A stretch of DNA of 64,000 nt, from the NCBI RefSeq assembly GCF_024171645.1, contig NZ_JALKAC010000007.1, positions 62,001 through 126,000 on the forward strand, read 5' to 3'. This document shows positions 1 through 10,200 of the stretch, one piece after another. Every line of letters begins with the position of its first letter. Position 1 is the stretch's first letter. Both the position numbers and the translations under genes were made by a program. This stretch comes from Flavobacterium sp. HSC-32F16 (lineage in GTDB: Bacteria; Bacteroidota; Bacteroidia; Flavobacteriales; Flavobacteriaceae). Below the pieces are notes generated by a model, which had not been told where the DNA came from, did not search any database, and saw only the letters and a list, made by a program, of their open reading frames with translations.

Positions 1-2
1 AT

Positions 3-80
3 TTTTTTATATATAATAATGCTGATAAATTAATTGAAATTTTTGAAGCTAGTTATCGGGAATATAAAGTTTTAATGTAG
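3..80 (+). CDS. 3' end of an unidentified gene cut by the window edge
   Basis: An open frame enters from the left edge and ends at TAG 78-80. The visible 25 residues read FFIYNNADKLIEIFEASYRE and then YKVLM. This is protein-like in composition and ends 91 bases before the next start codon. The family cannot be recognised from this much sequence. It could also be a chance open frame, since only 78 bases are visible. Confidence 0.35.
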   Translation, partial: FFIYNNADKLIEIFEASYREYKVLM

Positions 81-125
81 GTCAATATTCTTATAAGTTG
101 ATTTTTTTTGTAAAAATATTCTTTA

Positions 126-143
126 GTACGAAAATATTCGTAC
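126..143. promoter_or_regulatory. BlaI-type operator palindrome
   Basis: GTACGAA-AATA-TTCGTAC is an inverted repeat with perfect 7-base arms, 29 bases before the BlaI-like start. BlaI/MecI repressors bind dyads of this kind overlapping their own promoters, so autoregulation of the regulator operon is inferred. I did not see a second copy of these arms in the promoter regions I examined elsewhere in the window. Confidence 0.7.
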
Positions 144-171
144 CTTTAAAAAATCAAAATTAAAGAGACTT

Positions 172-552
172 ATGGAAAGCAGGAAAGTTGAGCCAACAAA
201 ATCAGAAATCGAAATTTTAACTATACTTTGGAAGCATGGTGCTTCAACTGTTCGTTTCGTAAATGATAAATTAAACGAAGAAGAGGAACGTGTAGTTAAA
301 TATACAACCACGTTAAAGCTAATGCAGATTATGAAAGAAAAAGGCATTTTGTATAGAGATGAAAGTAATATTAAACATCTGTATCATGTGGTTGAAGATC
401 AGGAAAAAACCAAAACTTTTTTATTAGAAAATTTTTTAAGCAAAATATTTGATGGTTCTATAGAAAATTTGGTGATGCAGCTGGTTGGAAATAAAAAAAC
501 CTCAAAAGAAGAGTTGTTAAAGATTAAGAATATAATAGATAAAATGAACTAA
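172..552 (+). CDS. BlaI/MecI-family transcriptional repressor
   Basis: This 126-residue protein has the usual length and order of the BlaI/MecI family (penicillinase repressor). The N-terminal winged helix covers about residues 8-75: PTKSEIEILTILWKHG, then the recognition region around YTTTLKLMQIMKEKGIL. A C-terminal dimerisation helix pair (about 85-125) follows. The family represses by binding dyads and is inactivated by proteolysis triggered by a membrane M56 sensor. That sensor is encoded 11 bases downstream, and a dyad lies just upstream at 126-143. In Bacteroidota such pairs often control genes other than beta-lactamases, and no beta-lactamase is visible here. The actual target is unknown. 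Possible targets are its own operon and the adjacent secreted protein. Confidence 0.9.
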   Translation: MESRKVEPTKSEIEILTILWKHGASTVRFVNDKLNEEEERVVKYTTTLKLMQIMKEKGILYRDESNIKHLYHVVEDQEKTKTFLLENFLSKIFDGSIENLVMQLVGNKKTSKEELLKIKNIIDKMN

Positions 553-563
553 ACTAGAAGCGA

Positions 564-1919
564 ATGGAAGTTATGTATAAAACACTATTGTATGTATTTA
601 TTAATTCTTTTGTCTTTGGGATTATACTGGCAGTTGTAACCTATGTTTTTATGTCTTTCTCTTCACATTGCAAAGCCCGGCTGCGTTACAATGTGTTGGT
701 ATTATTCTTATTTGTATTTGTTGTAGCTGTTTTGTTTTTTGGAATGAATCATATAAGTAATCCTTATCAAACCATTCATCATCAGGTTATTTTGCCCATT
801 TTGTCTCACAATGAAGGAAATTATAATCCTAAAGCGATACAAGTATCAGAATCTTTCCTGTTTTTTAAAACACTATATCTTAAAATTTATGATTTTGCAT
901 TAGAGATAACTTTAGTATGGGGTTTGATATTTTGTTACAAAATGATTAAATTGTTTTTGGGAATTCACAAAATAAAAAGTTTAATTTTCAAAAACAAAAT
1001 AGAGCTGAATGACGACTGGAATAATAAAATTCTACAATATTGCAACAAGATTGGGATCAAAACAAATGTCAAAGTATATCTTTCGTCTGCAATTAGTTCG
1101 CCAGCTGTTTTTGGATTTTTTAAACCAATTGTATTAATACCAATTCAACTCACAACGGGTTTATCTTCGGATCAACTTGAAGCGGTTATCTACCATGAAC
1201 TCGTTCATATAAAACGGTATGACTCAATTATAAACTTAGTGCAAAATCTATTAGAAGTAATCTTCTTTTTTAACTTGCCTTTGCTATGGTTGTCTAATCT
1301 CATCAGGATCGAAAGAGAAAAGTGTTGTGATGATGCTGTTTTAAAAATCACTGATAACAAAAAAGATTACATCAGTGCCTTGTACTTTTGTGCCGAAATG
1401 ACTGTAGGAAAGCAGGAACTGGCATTAGGTTTTGCTAATAATAATGAGATTTTGCTGGACAGAGTGGAAAGAATCATACTAAATGGTCAGAACTCTGTTA
1501 ATAAAATTAAGACACCCACATTTCATAGCTTCGCAATATTCCTTTTCGCTTTGTTGATAGGTTATATTTATCAATTAAAACTTCACAATGTATTCAATAT
1601 ACTGCCAGATACTTCGATAAATGAAATTGCCAAAACTCCGGTAGATAATGATTATATTATTTTAACCGGGATCACCTCTGATACGTTATCTGAAAAAGAA
1701 GGCGAGAAGATAGTATCTGTCTTAAACAAAATGATAAGCCAAATGAGTCATGAAAAACTTATAAGTAATGATGCTCAAAAATTATCATTTCTATTAGATA
1801 ATAATCAACTCATTATTAATGGGGAACTGCAATCAAATGAGATTTTTAATAGATACCAAAGCAAATATATAAAGAAGAGCGATTGGCGTATATGCTATAA
1901 TTATAAAATAAAAAAGTAA
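564..1919 (+). CDS. BlaR1-like M56-family membrane metallopeptidase sensor
   Basis: 451 residues. Several hydrophobic segments occur in the first 150 residues (about 8-30, 40-62, 108-128). The M56 zinc motif HELVH is at residues 211-215, followed by the downstream EREKCCDDAV segment that supplies the third ligand. A further membrane segment lies near 320-340 (FHSFAIFLFALLIGYIY), and an extracytoplasmic tail follows. In BlaR1/MecR1 the protease domain cleaves, directly or indirectly, the partner repressor after an external signal. There is no penicillin-binding sensor domain here. The tail of about 100 residues instead matches the next gene's product (shared pattern L-DNN-LIING-LQ-E---RY--KYIKK). 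The signal sensed is therefore probably not a beta-lactam. Confidence 0.9.
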   Translation: MEVMYKTLLYVFINSFVFGIILAVVTYVFMSFSSHCKARLRYNVLVLFLFVFVVAVLFFGMNHISNPYQTIHHQVILPILSHNEGNYNPKAIQVSESFLFFKTLYLKIYDFALEITLVWGLIFCYKMIKLFLGIHKIKSLIFKNKIELNDDWNNKILQYCNKIGIKTNVKVYLSSAISSPAVFGFFKPIVLIPIQLTTGLSSDQLEAVIYHELVHIKRYDSIINLVQNLLEVIFFFNLPLLWLSNLIRIEREKCCDDAVLKITDNKKDYISALYFCAEMTVGKQELALGFANNNEILLDRVERIILNGQNSVNKIKTPTFHSFAIFLFALLIGYIYQLKLHNVFNILPDTSINEIAKTPVDNDYIILTGITSDTLSEKEGEKIVSVLNKMISQMSHEKLISNDAQKLSFLLDNNQLIINGELQSNEIFNRYQSKYIKKSDWRICYNYKIKK

Positions 1920-1989
1920 AACGTTCTGATTTCTTTTAGGCTCGTGCTAAAAAATCAAATAATCCTAGCTAAAAAAAACTAAATAAATT

Positions 1990-2355
1990 ATGAAAACAAC
2001 CAAAACTTTTATTGCACTTTTACTAATGATCTTCATTTCGGGTGCCAGCCTGGCGCAAAACAATCAAAAAGAATCCAAGGTTAATCAACGAACTTTTACT
2101 GGTATTACAGGACAAGCTATAAAAGAGTCTTCGGAGGTAAATAATGTTGAAAAACTAATTGAAGAAATAAGTAATGAAATATATAAAGAAAAATTGGTAG
2201 CAGCGGATGCTGGAAGTTTATCTTATATGCTTAATAACAAAGAGTTTATAATAAACGGAGTCGTGCAAAAACCTGAAATACACCTGAGATATATGAATAA
2301 ATACATCAAGAAAAATACTAAATGGAACATTTGCAAAAACTATAAGATAAAATAA
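1990..2355 (+). CDS. Small secreted protein homologous to the M56 sensor tail
   Basis: 121 residues with a clear signal peptide (FIALLLMIFISGASLAQ, cleavage after about residue 22). The mature C-terminal half aligns with the last 65 residues of the upstream M56 protein. Both contain a K-L-(I/V)--DA--LS--L(D/N)N-----ING--Q--EI--RY--KYIKK----IC-NYKIK pattern. It lies 70 bases downstream in the same direction, so co-expression is likely. The sequence shows the signal peptide and the homology. That it competes with, or acts as a soluble ligand or decoy for, the sensor tail is my inference. Tails of this kind occur on other Bacteroidota M56 proteins. No enzymatic motif is visible. Confidence 0.75.
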   Translation: MKTTKTFIALLLMIFISGASLAQNNQKESKVNQRTFTGITGQAIKESSEVNNVEKLIEEISNEIYKEKLVAADAGSLSYMLNNKEFIINGVVQKPEIHLRYMNKYIKKNTKWNICKNYKIK

Positions 2356-2389
2356 TCGAATTTTTTACATATTCACTAAAGTTTGTTTT

Positions 2390-2719
2390 TTAATAGATTC
2401 TTTATTAATGCTCTTACTTTTAGAATTAGTATCAATTCAATATTTTCGATAGTCTAATACTAATTTTCCATTCCTTAAATTTTATCAACCTAAAAAGCTT
2501 GAGTCTACCGCATGGTATTTCTCAGTGGTGGTCTTGTTTAATATATTAACTAACGTAACCATTATTTTGGGTCCATTGCCGCCTGTTAAAGCAGGAATAG
2601 CTCAAAAAGAAAGAACACATAAAAATCATTTCGCAATGAAGGCTCAAATCTATTTAGGTGCTTAAAAAACTGCTCAGGCAGAATCAGCAGTAGTATCAAA
2701 ACCTAGAAGAGCGGTATAA
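2390..2719 (+). pseudogene. Decayed small membrane-protein gene
   Basis: One frame stays protein-like across this gap but is broken by in-frame stops at 2450-2452 (TAG) and 2663-2665 (TAA), and ends at TAA 2717-2719. The middle part reads as a charged segment followed by a membrane helix (STAWYFSVVVLFNILTNVTI). A lysine/arginine-rich end (PRRAV) follows. A short Met-Leu-rich start is possible at 2408. The family is not recognised. It could be coincidence, but a 210-base open stretch with a membrane-helix pattern flanked by two single-codon stops in the same frame favours a remnant. Confidence 0.4.
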
Positions 2720-2794
2720 GTTGTTAACAATGTAAATGTTAAAGCTAGATATTTAAAAACTTTTTTGCGTAACGCGAGATATTAAAAAAAGAAA

Positions 2795-5248
2795 ATGAAA
2801 TACTATTATATGCGTATAAATTATATTGCTCTGCTATGTCTGATTATTTTTCTATCTAATCGAACATATGGACAAAACTCAAATGCATCAATTTCGGGAA
2901 GCGTTATTGATGCTGAAAATAAAGAGCCAATTATTTTTGCGACAATTCTTTTGTTGAATGATGAGAAGGAAACCTTAATAAAGAGTGAATTATCTCAAAA
3001 TAAAGGAGATTTTAATTTTAAAAACTTAAAAAGTGGTAACTACATCATTAAGATTATTCATGATGATTACAATACATTCAAAACAGCAATCATTACTATA
3101 AAAGAGGATGATCAAAAACAATTGCAGCCTATTGAGATGCTCAAAGCAATACAAAAGGAAAACTTGAATGAGGTTTTAGTATTTCAAAAGAAAAAAAATT
3201 TTGTTGAGACTAAAATCGATCGTACTATTTTAAATGTTGATGCTTTAGAATCAAATAGTGGAATCACGGCTTTTGAATTATTAAAGAAAGCGCCCGGAAC
3301 CAGTATAAACGATCAGGGAGTTGTAAGCCTGAACGGGAAATCAAATGTTACCATTTTTATTGATGACCGCCCAACTTATTTGTCAGGAGCCCAACTAGAA
3401 AGTTATTTGAGCGGCTTGTCTTCAGATAATATCGACAAAATTGAAATGATGACAAACCCTCCTGCTAAATATGAAGCGGCAGGAAATGGGGGAGTGATCA
3501 ACATCAAATTAAAAAAGAGTAAAAAAGAAGGAGAAAACGGGAGTATAGTACTGGGAGTCAGGCAGCATAAATATACAGAGTATAACACCACCTTTAATCT
3601 GAATAAGAAAAAAGAGAATTATAATGTTTTCCTGAGTGGAAATATTGGTTATAAAAAACGTTTTCAGGATCTTTATATCAATAGAGATTATACAGATACA
3701 GGCAGTTACAGCAGACAGGAAACCAATAATGTTGGAGATGGTATACTAATCAGTTTAAAATTTGGTGCAGACTATAATCTTTCAAAAAAGACGGTTATAG
3801 GAATAGTTACTGATGGTTTAATTTGGAGTGGCAATGATATTGATAATAGCCGCAATTTTTTATATAATTCATCACGCTCCCTTGATTCAATTATAAAAAC
3901 AAAAGGAGATTCTGATAATAAATTCAGAAATAGCGGAATAAACCTAAACCTCGATCATAAGTTTAATGAGAAGAGTGATATCCGTGCGAACTTAGATTAC
4001 TTAGTATACAATACAGATCCTTTTCAAAAATTTACAAATACGATAGTTTTACCAAATACAAATCAGGAATATTCAGATATGTTGGTTGGAGGATCGTCTT
4101 CTAGTGTAAATGTTTACTCAGGAAAATTAGATTATTCCAATCAACTGAGTGAAAAAATAACCTTTGAATCAGGATTTAAACACAGTTATACCAAAACATC
4201 TAATGAGAGTAATTATGTGGATATTGTGGACAATGTTTCGACCCCGAACCTAAATCAGAATAATAAGTTTTTATACCATGAGAACATCACCGCTTTATAT
4301 GCCAACTCGAATGGAAATTTTGGAAGGTTGTCGATGCAGTTAGGACTTAGGTATGAAAATGTTAAACTTACTGGGGAACAATTAGGAAATGAAATAAAGC
4401 CCAGTGCTAAGAATACAACGAATTATGATAATTTATTTCCTACCCTGTATCTATCTTATAAATTAGATTCTTTAGCCAACAATAGTATAGGAATTAATTA
4501 CGGAAAACGAGTTGACAGACCATTTTATCAAGATTTGAATCCGGTTGTTCTTCAGGTAGATAAGGTAACGTTTTATGAAGGAAATCCATACTTAAAACCA
4601 TCATTTGCCAACAGTATTGAGGTTTTCTATGCGTATAAAAGTCTTTTAAATGTTAATGTTGGATTTAGTGAAATTAAGGATGAGATTCAAGAAACTATAA
4701 AAATTGTAGATGGCATATATTATAGTAAACCTGGAAATATAGGAAAAACTCAGGTTTCAAACATTTCGATTAGTTCTTCTTTTAATATTTTTAGCTGGCT
4801 GGTTTTCAGTGGAAACGCTCAATTGTCTTATAGAGATAGCAGAAGTGAATTTTTTGGTGGTGAATTAAAAACCAATGGTTATAGTTTTAGCATTGATCCC
4901 ATACTTCAATTTAAATTGAAGAGAGATTGGAATATTGAATTATTGGGTAAGTATGTAGGAAAATCGTATGTAGCTCAATTTGTAACAAGTCCATACGGGT
5001 ATGCTGATGTAGCGCTGAGTAAAAAACTATCGACCAGAAGTTCATTGAAATTGGTTTTTACAGATGTTTTTAGAACAAATATCAATAAAGGTATCATTAA
5101 TAATCTTATCAATACAGCAGCTGATTACAAGACTTTGAGTAATACAAGACAGATTAGATTGTCTTTTACTTATAATTTTGGAGATAAAATTTCTAAACAA
5201 GAGCGTGAAAACAGCAGTATAGATAGTGAAAGAAGTAGAATTAAATAA
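2795..5248 (+). CDS. TonB-dependent receptor (outer-membrane beta-barrel family) of the NRPS cluster
   Basis: 817 residues. A signal peptide ends near residue 27 (SNRTYGQ). A carboxypeptidase-regulatory-like domain lies at about 30-110 (GSVIDAENKEPIIFATILLL). A plug-like region at about 140-240 contains APGTSINDQGVVSLNGKSNV and the GNGGVINIKLKK end, and a long beta-barrel runs to the C terminus (IRLSFTYNFGDK). This architecture is common in Bacteroidota outer-membrane receptors that move peptides, siderophores or glycans using TonB energy. It is the first gene of the + strand cluster and lies 154 bases before the ABC exporter. It may therefore carry the NRPS product across the outer membrane or re-import it. 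An alternative Met is at 2813. The substrate cannot be read from sequence. Confidence 0.85.
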   Translation: MKYYYMRINYIALLCLIIFLSNRTYGQNSNASISGSVIDAENKEPIIFATILLLNDEKETLIKSELSQNKGDFNFKNLKSGNYIIKIIHDDYNTFKTAIITIKEDDQKQLQPIEMLKAIQKENLNEVLVFQKKKNFVETKIDRTILNVDALESNSGITAFELLKKAPGTSINDQGVVSLNGKSNVTIFIDDRPTYLSGAQLESYLSGLSSDNIDKIEMMTNPPAKYEAAGNGGVINIKLKKSKKEGENGSIVLGVRQHKYTEYNTTFNLNKKKENYNVFLSGNIGYKKRFQDLYINRDYTDTGSYSRQETNNVGDGILISLKFGADYNLSKKTVIGIVTDGLIWSGNDIDNSRNFLYNSSRSLDSIIKTKGDSDNKFRNSGINLNLDHKFNEKSDIRANLDYLVYNTDPFQKFTNTIVLPNTNQEYSDMLVGGSSSSVNVYSGKLDYSNQLSEKITFESGFKHSYTKTSNESNYVDIVDNVSTPNLNQNNKFLYHENITALYANSNGNFGRLSMQLGLRYENVKLTGEQLGNEIKPSAKNTTNYDNLFPTLYLSYKLDSLANNSIGINYGKRVDRPFYQDLNPVVLQVDKVTFYEGNPYLKPSFANSIEVFYAYKSLLNVNVGFSEIKDEIQETIKIVDGIYYSKPGNIGKTQVSNISISSSFNIFSWLVFSGNAQLSYRDSRSEFFGGELKTNGYSFSIDPILQFKLKRDWNIELLGKYVGKSYVAQFVTSPYGYADVALSKKLSTRSSLKLVFTDVFRTNINKGIINNLINTAADYKTLSNTRQIRLSFTYNFGDKISKQERENSSIDSERSRIK

Positions 5249-5402
5249 TAATTATTTGAATGCTTTTTATTGAGGAAGGCATAAAATTAAACATCCCAAT
5301 ATATGCACTTAGGAGAGATGCTGAAAAAAGAGTGTCTTAAATGCTGAATTGGTAAATATTTTAATAAAGAATTAAAAAAACAACTAATACACTAAAAAAA
5401 CT

Positions 5403-7046
5403 ATGCTTAAGCTAAAATTTTCACAGGTCATTTATCTCCTGCTCTATGCCATCCCTAACACCATTCTAAGTTTCGGAATCATATACATCATGAACAATGT
5501 AATTTCGGGCAAAGAAGGTTTTTTGACAGATTATATGGGAATCGTATTTGTATCAGTCGTAATTTATACCTATCTGCTGAATATCATATTCCAAAAAAAA
5601 ATCAATAAATATTCTTTTGAGATATTGTATGAAAATGAAAAAAAGATATTTGACAAAATATTAAAAGCACCTTTGATTACCCTCGAAAAAATGGGTTCAC
5701 AACGCTTTTATACCGCCATAGAAGATTTAAGAATATTTTCGTCTTTTCCTGAAGTGGTCACTCATTCTATCAATTCTTTATTGATGGTGGTACTTTGTAT
5801 GATATACTTATTTACGTTATCGATAGCAGCAGCTTTGGTCGTTATTGTTTTAATAATTTTAATTGCCGTTTTTTATCTTGTTGTAATCAATACCATGTCT
5901 CAAAAAGTAGGCAATCTTAGAAAGTTCAATGAACATTATTACAAATATGTAGATGATGTCATTAAAGGTTTTAAAGGTTTTAAACTAAGCGGGCAAAGAA
6001 GAGAAAAACTAATGGGTTCACACCTGTCTCCTAACAGAGAAAGCGCTAAAGACTTGGATTTTAAAATTAATTATGTCTTTCTATCCATCAATTTGATAAG
6101 TCAATACGGTTTGTATTTAGTGATAGGAGTTATTCTTTTTTTATTGCCGGAATTGGGTATTCTTAAAAGAGAAGATGTTATTTCGTATGTTGTTATTCTC
6201 TTGTTTATTGCAGGACCGATAAACAACCTGATTAATATGCAGAACGTTTATACGCGTTTGACAGTTGCTAACGGAAGAATTAAAAAATTCATGAGCGATT
6301 TTGATACTGCCCCGGTAACTTTAGAAATCCAAAACGTACCTATTGAAGATTTTAGTTCCCTAAAATTCAACAATCTCTCTTTTGCTTATGACAATGATGC
6401 TATGGATAAGTCTTTTGCTTTGGGACCAATAAATACATCGATAAAAAAAGGCGAAACGATATTTATTATTGGCGGAAACGGCAGCGGCAAAAGTACATTT
6501 ATAAATATACTGACAGGTTTATATCAACCGTCAGAAGGTGAAATAATTTTAAATGAGGTAAATACAAATCTAAGTACAGCCACACAAAATTTGATAGCCG
6601 CAGTATTCACAGAAAATCATATTTTTTCTCATAATTACGATAATTATTCTTTAGAAAAAAATGAAGAATATCAGGAATTATTAAAAATAATGGAACTCGA
6701 TAAAGTCGTGCTGGATGACAAAGAAGAATCAGCAAGACGTTCCTTTTCTAAAGGACAAAGCAAAAGAATGTCTATGATATTTGCGCTTTTGGAGAACAAA
6801 CCTATTTTGGTTTTGGATGAATGGGCAGCAGATCAGGACCCGCATTTCCGCAAATATTTTTATGAAAACTTATTGCCTAAACTCAAAGAAGAGGGCAAAA
6901 CAATTATTGCGGTAACACATGATGATGCTTATTTTAAACATGCTGATAGAATTATAAAATTTGATTATGGTCAAATTGTGAAAGATTTTAAGGTGGAGAG
7001 CAATGTTTTGTCAACAGAAAGTTTATGGTATAATGAGGTGAAGTAA
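5403..7046 (+). CDS. Cyclic-peptide-type ABC exporter (PvdE/SyrD-like), fused permease and ATPase
   Basis: 547 residues. An N-terminal membrane domain with about six helices covers roughly 5-290. The ATPase follows, with Walker A GGNGSGKST at 357-365, a divergent signature loop FSKGQSKRM in place of LSGGQ, Walker B ILVLDEW with D472 E473, and switch histidine in AVTHDDAYF. The DEWAADQDPHFRKYFYE segment is characteristic of the cyclic-peptide exporter subfamily that includes PvdE (pyoverdine) and SyrD (syringomycin), which moves nonribosomal peptides out of the cytoplasm. It sits directly before the NRPS gene, so export of that product across the inner membrane is a strong inference. A 210-base spacer with a repeat separates the two. 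Confidence 0.9.
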   Translation: MLKLKFSQVIYLLLYAIPNTILSFGIIYIMNNVISGKEGFLTDYMGIVFVSVVIYTYLLNIIFQKKINKYSFEILYENEKKIFDKILKAPLITLEKMGSQRFYTAIEDLRIFSSFPEVVTHSINSLLMVVLCMIYLFTLSIAAALVVIVLIILIAVFYLVVINTMSQKVGNLRKFNEHYYKYVDDVIKGFKGFKLSGQRREKLMGSHLSPNRESAKDLDFKINYVFLSINLISQYGLYLVIGVILFLLPELGILKREDVISYVVILLFIAGPINNLINMQNVYTRLTVANGRIKKFMSDFDTAPVTLEIQNVPIEDFSSLKFNNLSFAYDNDAMDKSFALGPINTSIKKGETIFIIGGNGSGKSTFINILTGLYQPSEGEIILNEVNTNLSTATQNLIAAVFTENHIFSHNYDNYSLEKNEEYQELLKIMELDKVVLDDKEESARRSFSKGQSKRMSMIFALLENKPILVLDEWAADQDPHFRKYFYENLLPKLKEEGKTIIAVTHDDAYFKHADRIIKFDYGQIVKDFKVESNVLSTESLWYNEVK

Positions 7047-7087
7047 ACAGAGATAAAATTAGGTTTACAAATTCTCAATAAAAAGTT

Positions 7088-7176
7088 TCATGCAGATTAT
7101 GAAAACGCAGATTTTCGAAAATTCTTTTTTGTGATTTTTATTTTAAAAAATCTGCTTGGAGCTCAATCTGCGTGAA
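7088..7176. repeat. CGCAGATT-type dispersed repeat between exporter and NRPS
   Basis: The spacer contains TGCAGATTATGAAAACGCAG near 7091 and the reverse-oriented AAAAAATCTGC plus AATCTGCGTG near 7146-7173. Together these make an imperfect inverted structure. I recall similar 'CGCAGATT...AATCTGCG' units as dispersed intergenic repeats in flavobacterial genomes. That is recall, not a search. It may act as a stem-loop or be neutral. No promoter was assigned within it. Confidence 0.5.
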
Positions 7177-7255
7177 AGAACACATTATAAGTTGTAGTCT
7201 TATTCTTTGCGTGCAATAGCTGATAGTCATTAAACGAAAAACCATTTATTTGCAA

Positions 7256-10200
7256 ATGAAACTTACCTTACCCCAACAAGATGTTTATTTTGATCAATTG
7301 TTGTTTCCTAATGAACCGATATACAATATTGGAGCTAAAATTGAAATTAAAGGAATAATAAACATTGAAATATTCAAAAAAGCGTATGTTGAATTAATCA
7401 ATCAGCATGATGCTTATAGAAGTATTATTATAAAGAATGAAGAGGATATAAGAATCAAAATAGTCGAAGAACACCAATCTGAATTGGGTTTTATAGATTT
7501 TTCAAAACATGAAAATGCAATTGAAGATGCCAATCTCTATATGCAAAAGGAATTCATGAAACCTTTTGATTTATTGCAGGGAACTCTTTTGCATATTTTT
7601 ACTTTGGTAAAAGTTCAGGAAGATTTTCATTATTTATTTTCCGTATATCATCATATTATAACTGATGGCTGGGGCACTTCTTTAATGTTTCAAAGATTGG
7701 TTCAAAATTACAACGAGATTTTTGAATCTGGCGAAATTAAAACAATATATCCTTTTAGTTACAAGGATTTTATGGAAGATGATACCGCATATCAAAATTC
7801 TGAATCGTATAACCAAGATGCAGTGAACTGGGTTAAAAAGTTTGAATCTTTACCTGAGAATTTGTTTGAAAAACTAGACGATACCCTTGAAATTAATAAA
7901 AGTAATCGTAAAGAACTGATTGTAAAAAGAGAAGTTTATAATCAATTAAATCAGTTAGCCGAGATCAATAAATGCTCGACATTTAATTTAATTCTAGCCG
8001 TTTTATATATTTATTTTGGAAGAAAACACCAGAATAATGATTTTGCAATAGGTTTACCCGTTTTGAATAGAAGTAAATCCAAGTACAAGAAAACGGTTGG
8101 TCTCTTTATGGGGATTTCACCTTTAAGAATTCCTCTGGACTTTGATGCTTCTTTTGAAAATTTAATCATTGATATAAAAAATCAATTAAGACATGATTAT
8201 CGCCATCAAAGATTTCCTCTGGGCAAACTAATTCAAGAGCTTCGAATTTTTAATGAGAAAGAAAGGTTATTTAATATTACACTTTCTTATGAAAAACAAA
8301 ATTATTCTAATGATTTTCACAACACACAAACCCGCGTCATTCCATTAACCCATCAATCAGAGCGTGTGGCTTTGGCTATTTACATTAGAGAGTTTGATGA
8401 ACAGGAAGATGTGAAAATAGACTTTGATTATAACCTGAATTATTTTGATGATTCAAGAATAACAGAAGTTACCCGGCATTTTGAAAATTTAATAAACGCC
8501 ATTTTAGTTTCTCCTGATAAAAAACTAAGAGAGTTAACCTATTTATCACAAGAAGAAGAGCATAAGGTAACAGTTGAATTTAATAATACAAAAGCTGATT
8601 ACCCGAAAGACAAGACGATAGTAGATTTATTTGAAGCACAAGTAGAGAAAACCCCGGCAAAAGAGGCCCTGAAAGATGGTCATAAATCCTATTCTTACTC
8701 TGAACTTAACAAGTTATCAAACCAAATAGCAGAATACCTTATTGCTGCTTTTGGAGAAAAGGATAAATCACCAATTGCAGTTTTATTAGGAAGATCTGCC
8801 AATATGGCTGCTGTTTTATTAGGTATTTTAAAATCAGGCAGATCCTATATTCCATTGGATCCTGCTTTCCCAAAAGAGCGATTAGGTTATATTGTTGATA
8901 ATAGCCAAAGTAAAATACTTATCAGCGAAAAGAAATATGAATTAGAAGGCGTTGAAGATGTCACGATTGTGGCGTTAGAAAATATTTTAGCAGAAATTGA
9001 TATATTCGAAGGTAAGAGAACCACGGTCATTTCTCCTAAAGATACAGCCTATATCATATATACATCTGGTTCAACCGGAAACCCGAAAGGCGTTGAAATA
9101 GGCCATCAATCCTTGCTTAATTTTTTGATCAGTATCCAGCAAAAACCGGGAGTTAGTTCAAATGATGTATTATTTTCGGTAACGACTTACTCTTTTGATA
9201 TTTCAATTTTAGAGTTTTTTGTGCCATTACTGTCAGGAGCTGCGTTATATATTGCAAGTCAGGAAATTTTAGCAGACCCTAATTCTGTTATTCGAAAAAT
9301 AGAGGAGATACAACCTACATTAATTCAAGCTACTCCAAGTTTTTATCAAATGTTGTTTAATGCCGGCTGGCATGGAGACAAAGCATTAAAAGTACTGTGT
9401 GGAGGTGATTTATTAAGCGAAGCATTAGCCGAAAAGCTCATTAACACTAGTTTGGAAGTTTGGAATATGTATGGACCTACAGAAACTACCATTTGGTCCA
9501 GCATAAAAAAAATAGAACATCCAAAAGAGGAGTCCAACATAGGGAAACCAATAAACAATACGCAATTTTATATATTAGATTCATTTCTAAATCCCATGCC
9601 GATAGGAGTACCCGGCGCCATTTATATTGCAGGCGATGGATTAGCAAAAGGGTATTTTAAAAATGAGAAACTAACCAAAGAAAAATTCATTGAAAACCCA
9701 TTTGATGCTGCAAGTTTACTATACGAAACCGGCGATGTAGGAAAGTGGAATGATGATGGGGAAATTGAGTTTTTAGGAAGAAATGACAATCAGGTTAAGA
9801 TTAGAGGTTATAGAATTGAGCTCGGAGATATAGAGTCACAATTAAATCAAATAGAAGGAATTAATGATTCTGTAGTAATTGCTAAGAAAGGGAATCAACA
9901 AGATGCTTTTTTAGTGGCTTATATTTTAAAAAGCGAAGAAGAAATTGATACGGAAAAAATCTTTATAACGTTGAAAATGAATCTTCCTTACTATATGATT
10001 CCGAATGCAATCATTCCTTTAGAAACATTTCCGCTTACTCCAAACCAGAAAGTAGATAGGAAATCTTTATCGCAAAAAGACATTCAGCAAAATACAAATT
10101 ATGATGATTTTAAAGCTCCTGTTTCCTATTTAGAAAAAAAACTTTCTGAATATTGGAAAGAAGTTTTAAATAGCAAAGAACCTATTAGCGTAAATGATAA

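Noticed and set aside
172..1919. Beta-lactam resistance sensor
   Set aside because: The BlaI/M56 pair is present, but there is no penicillin-binding sensor domain or beta-lactamase, so antibiotic sensing is not supported.
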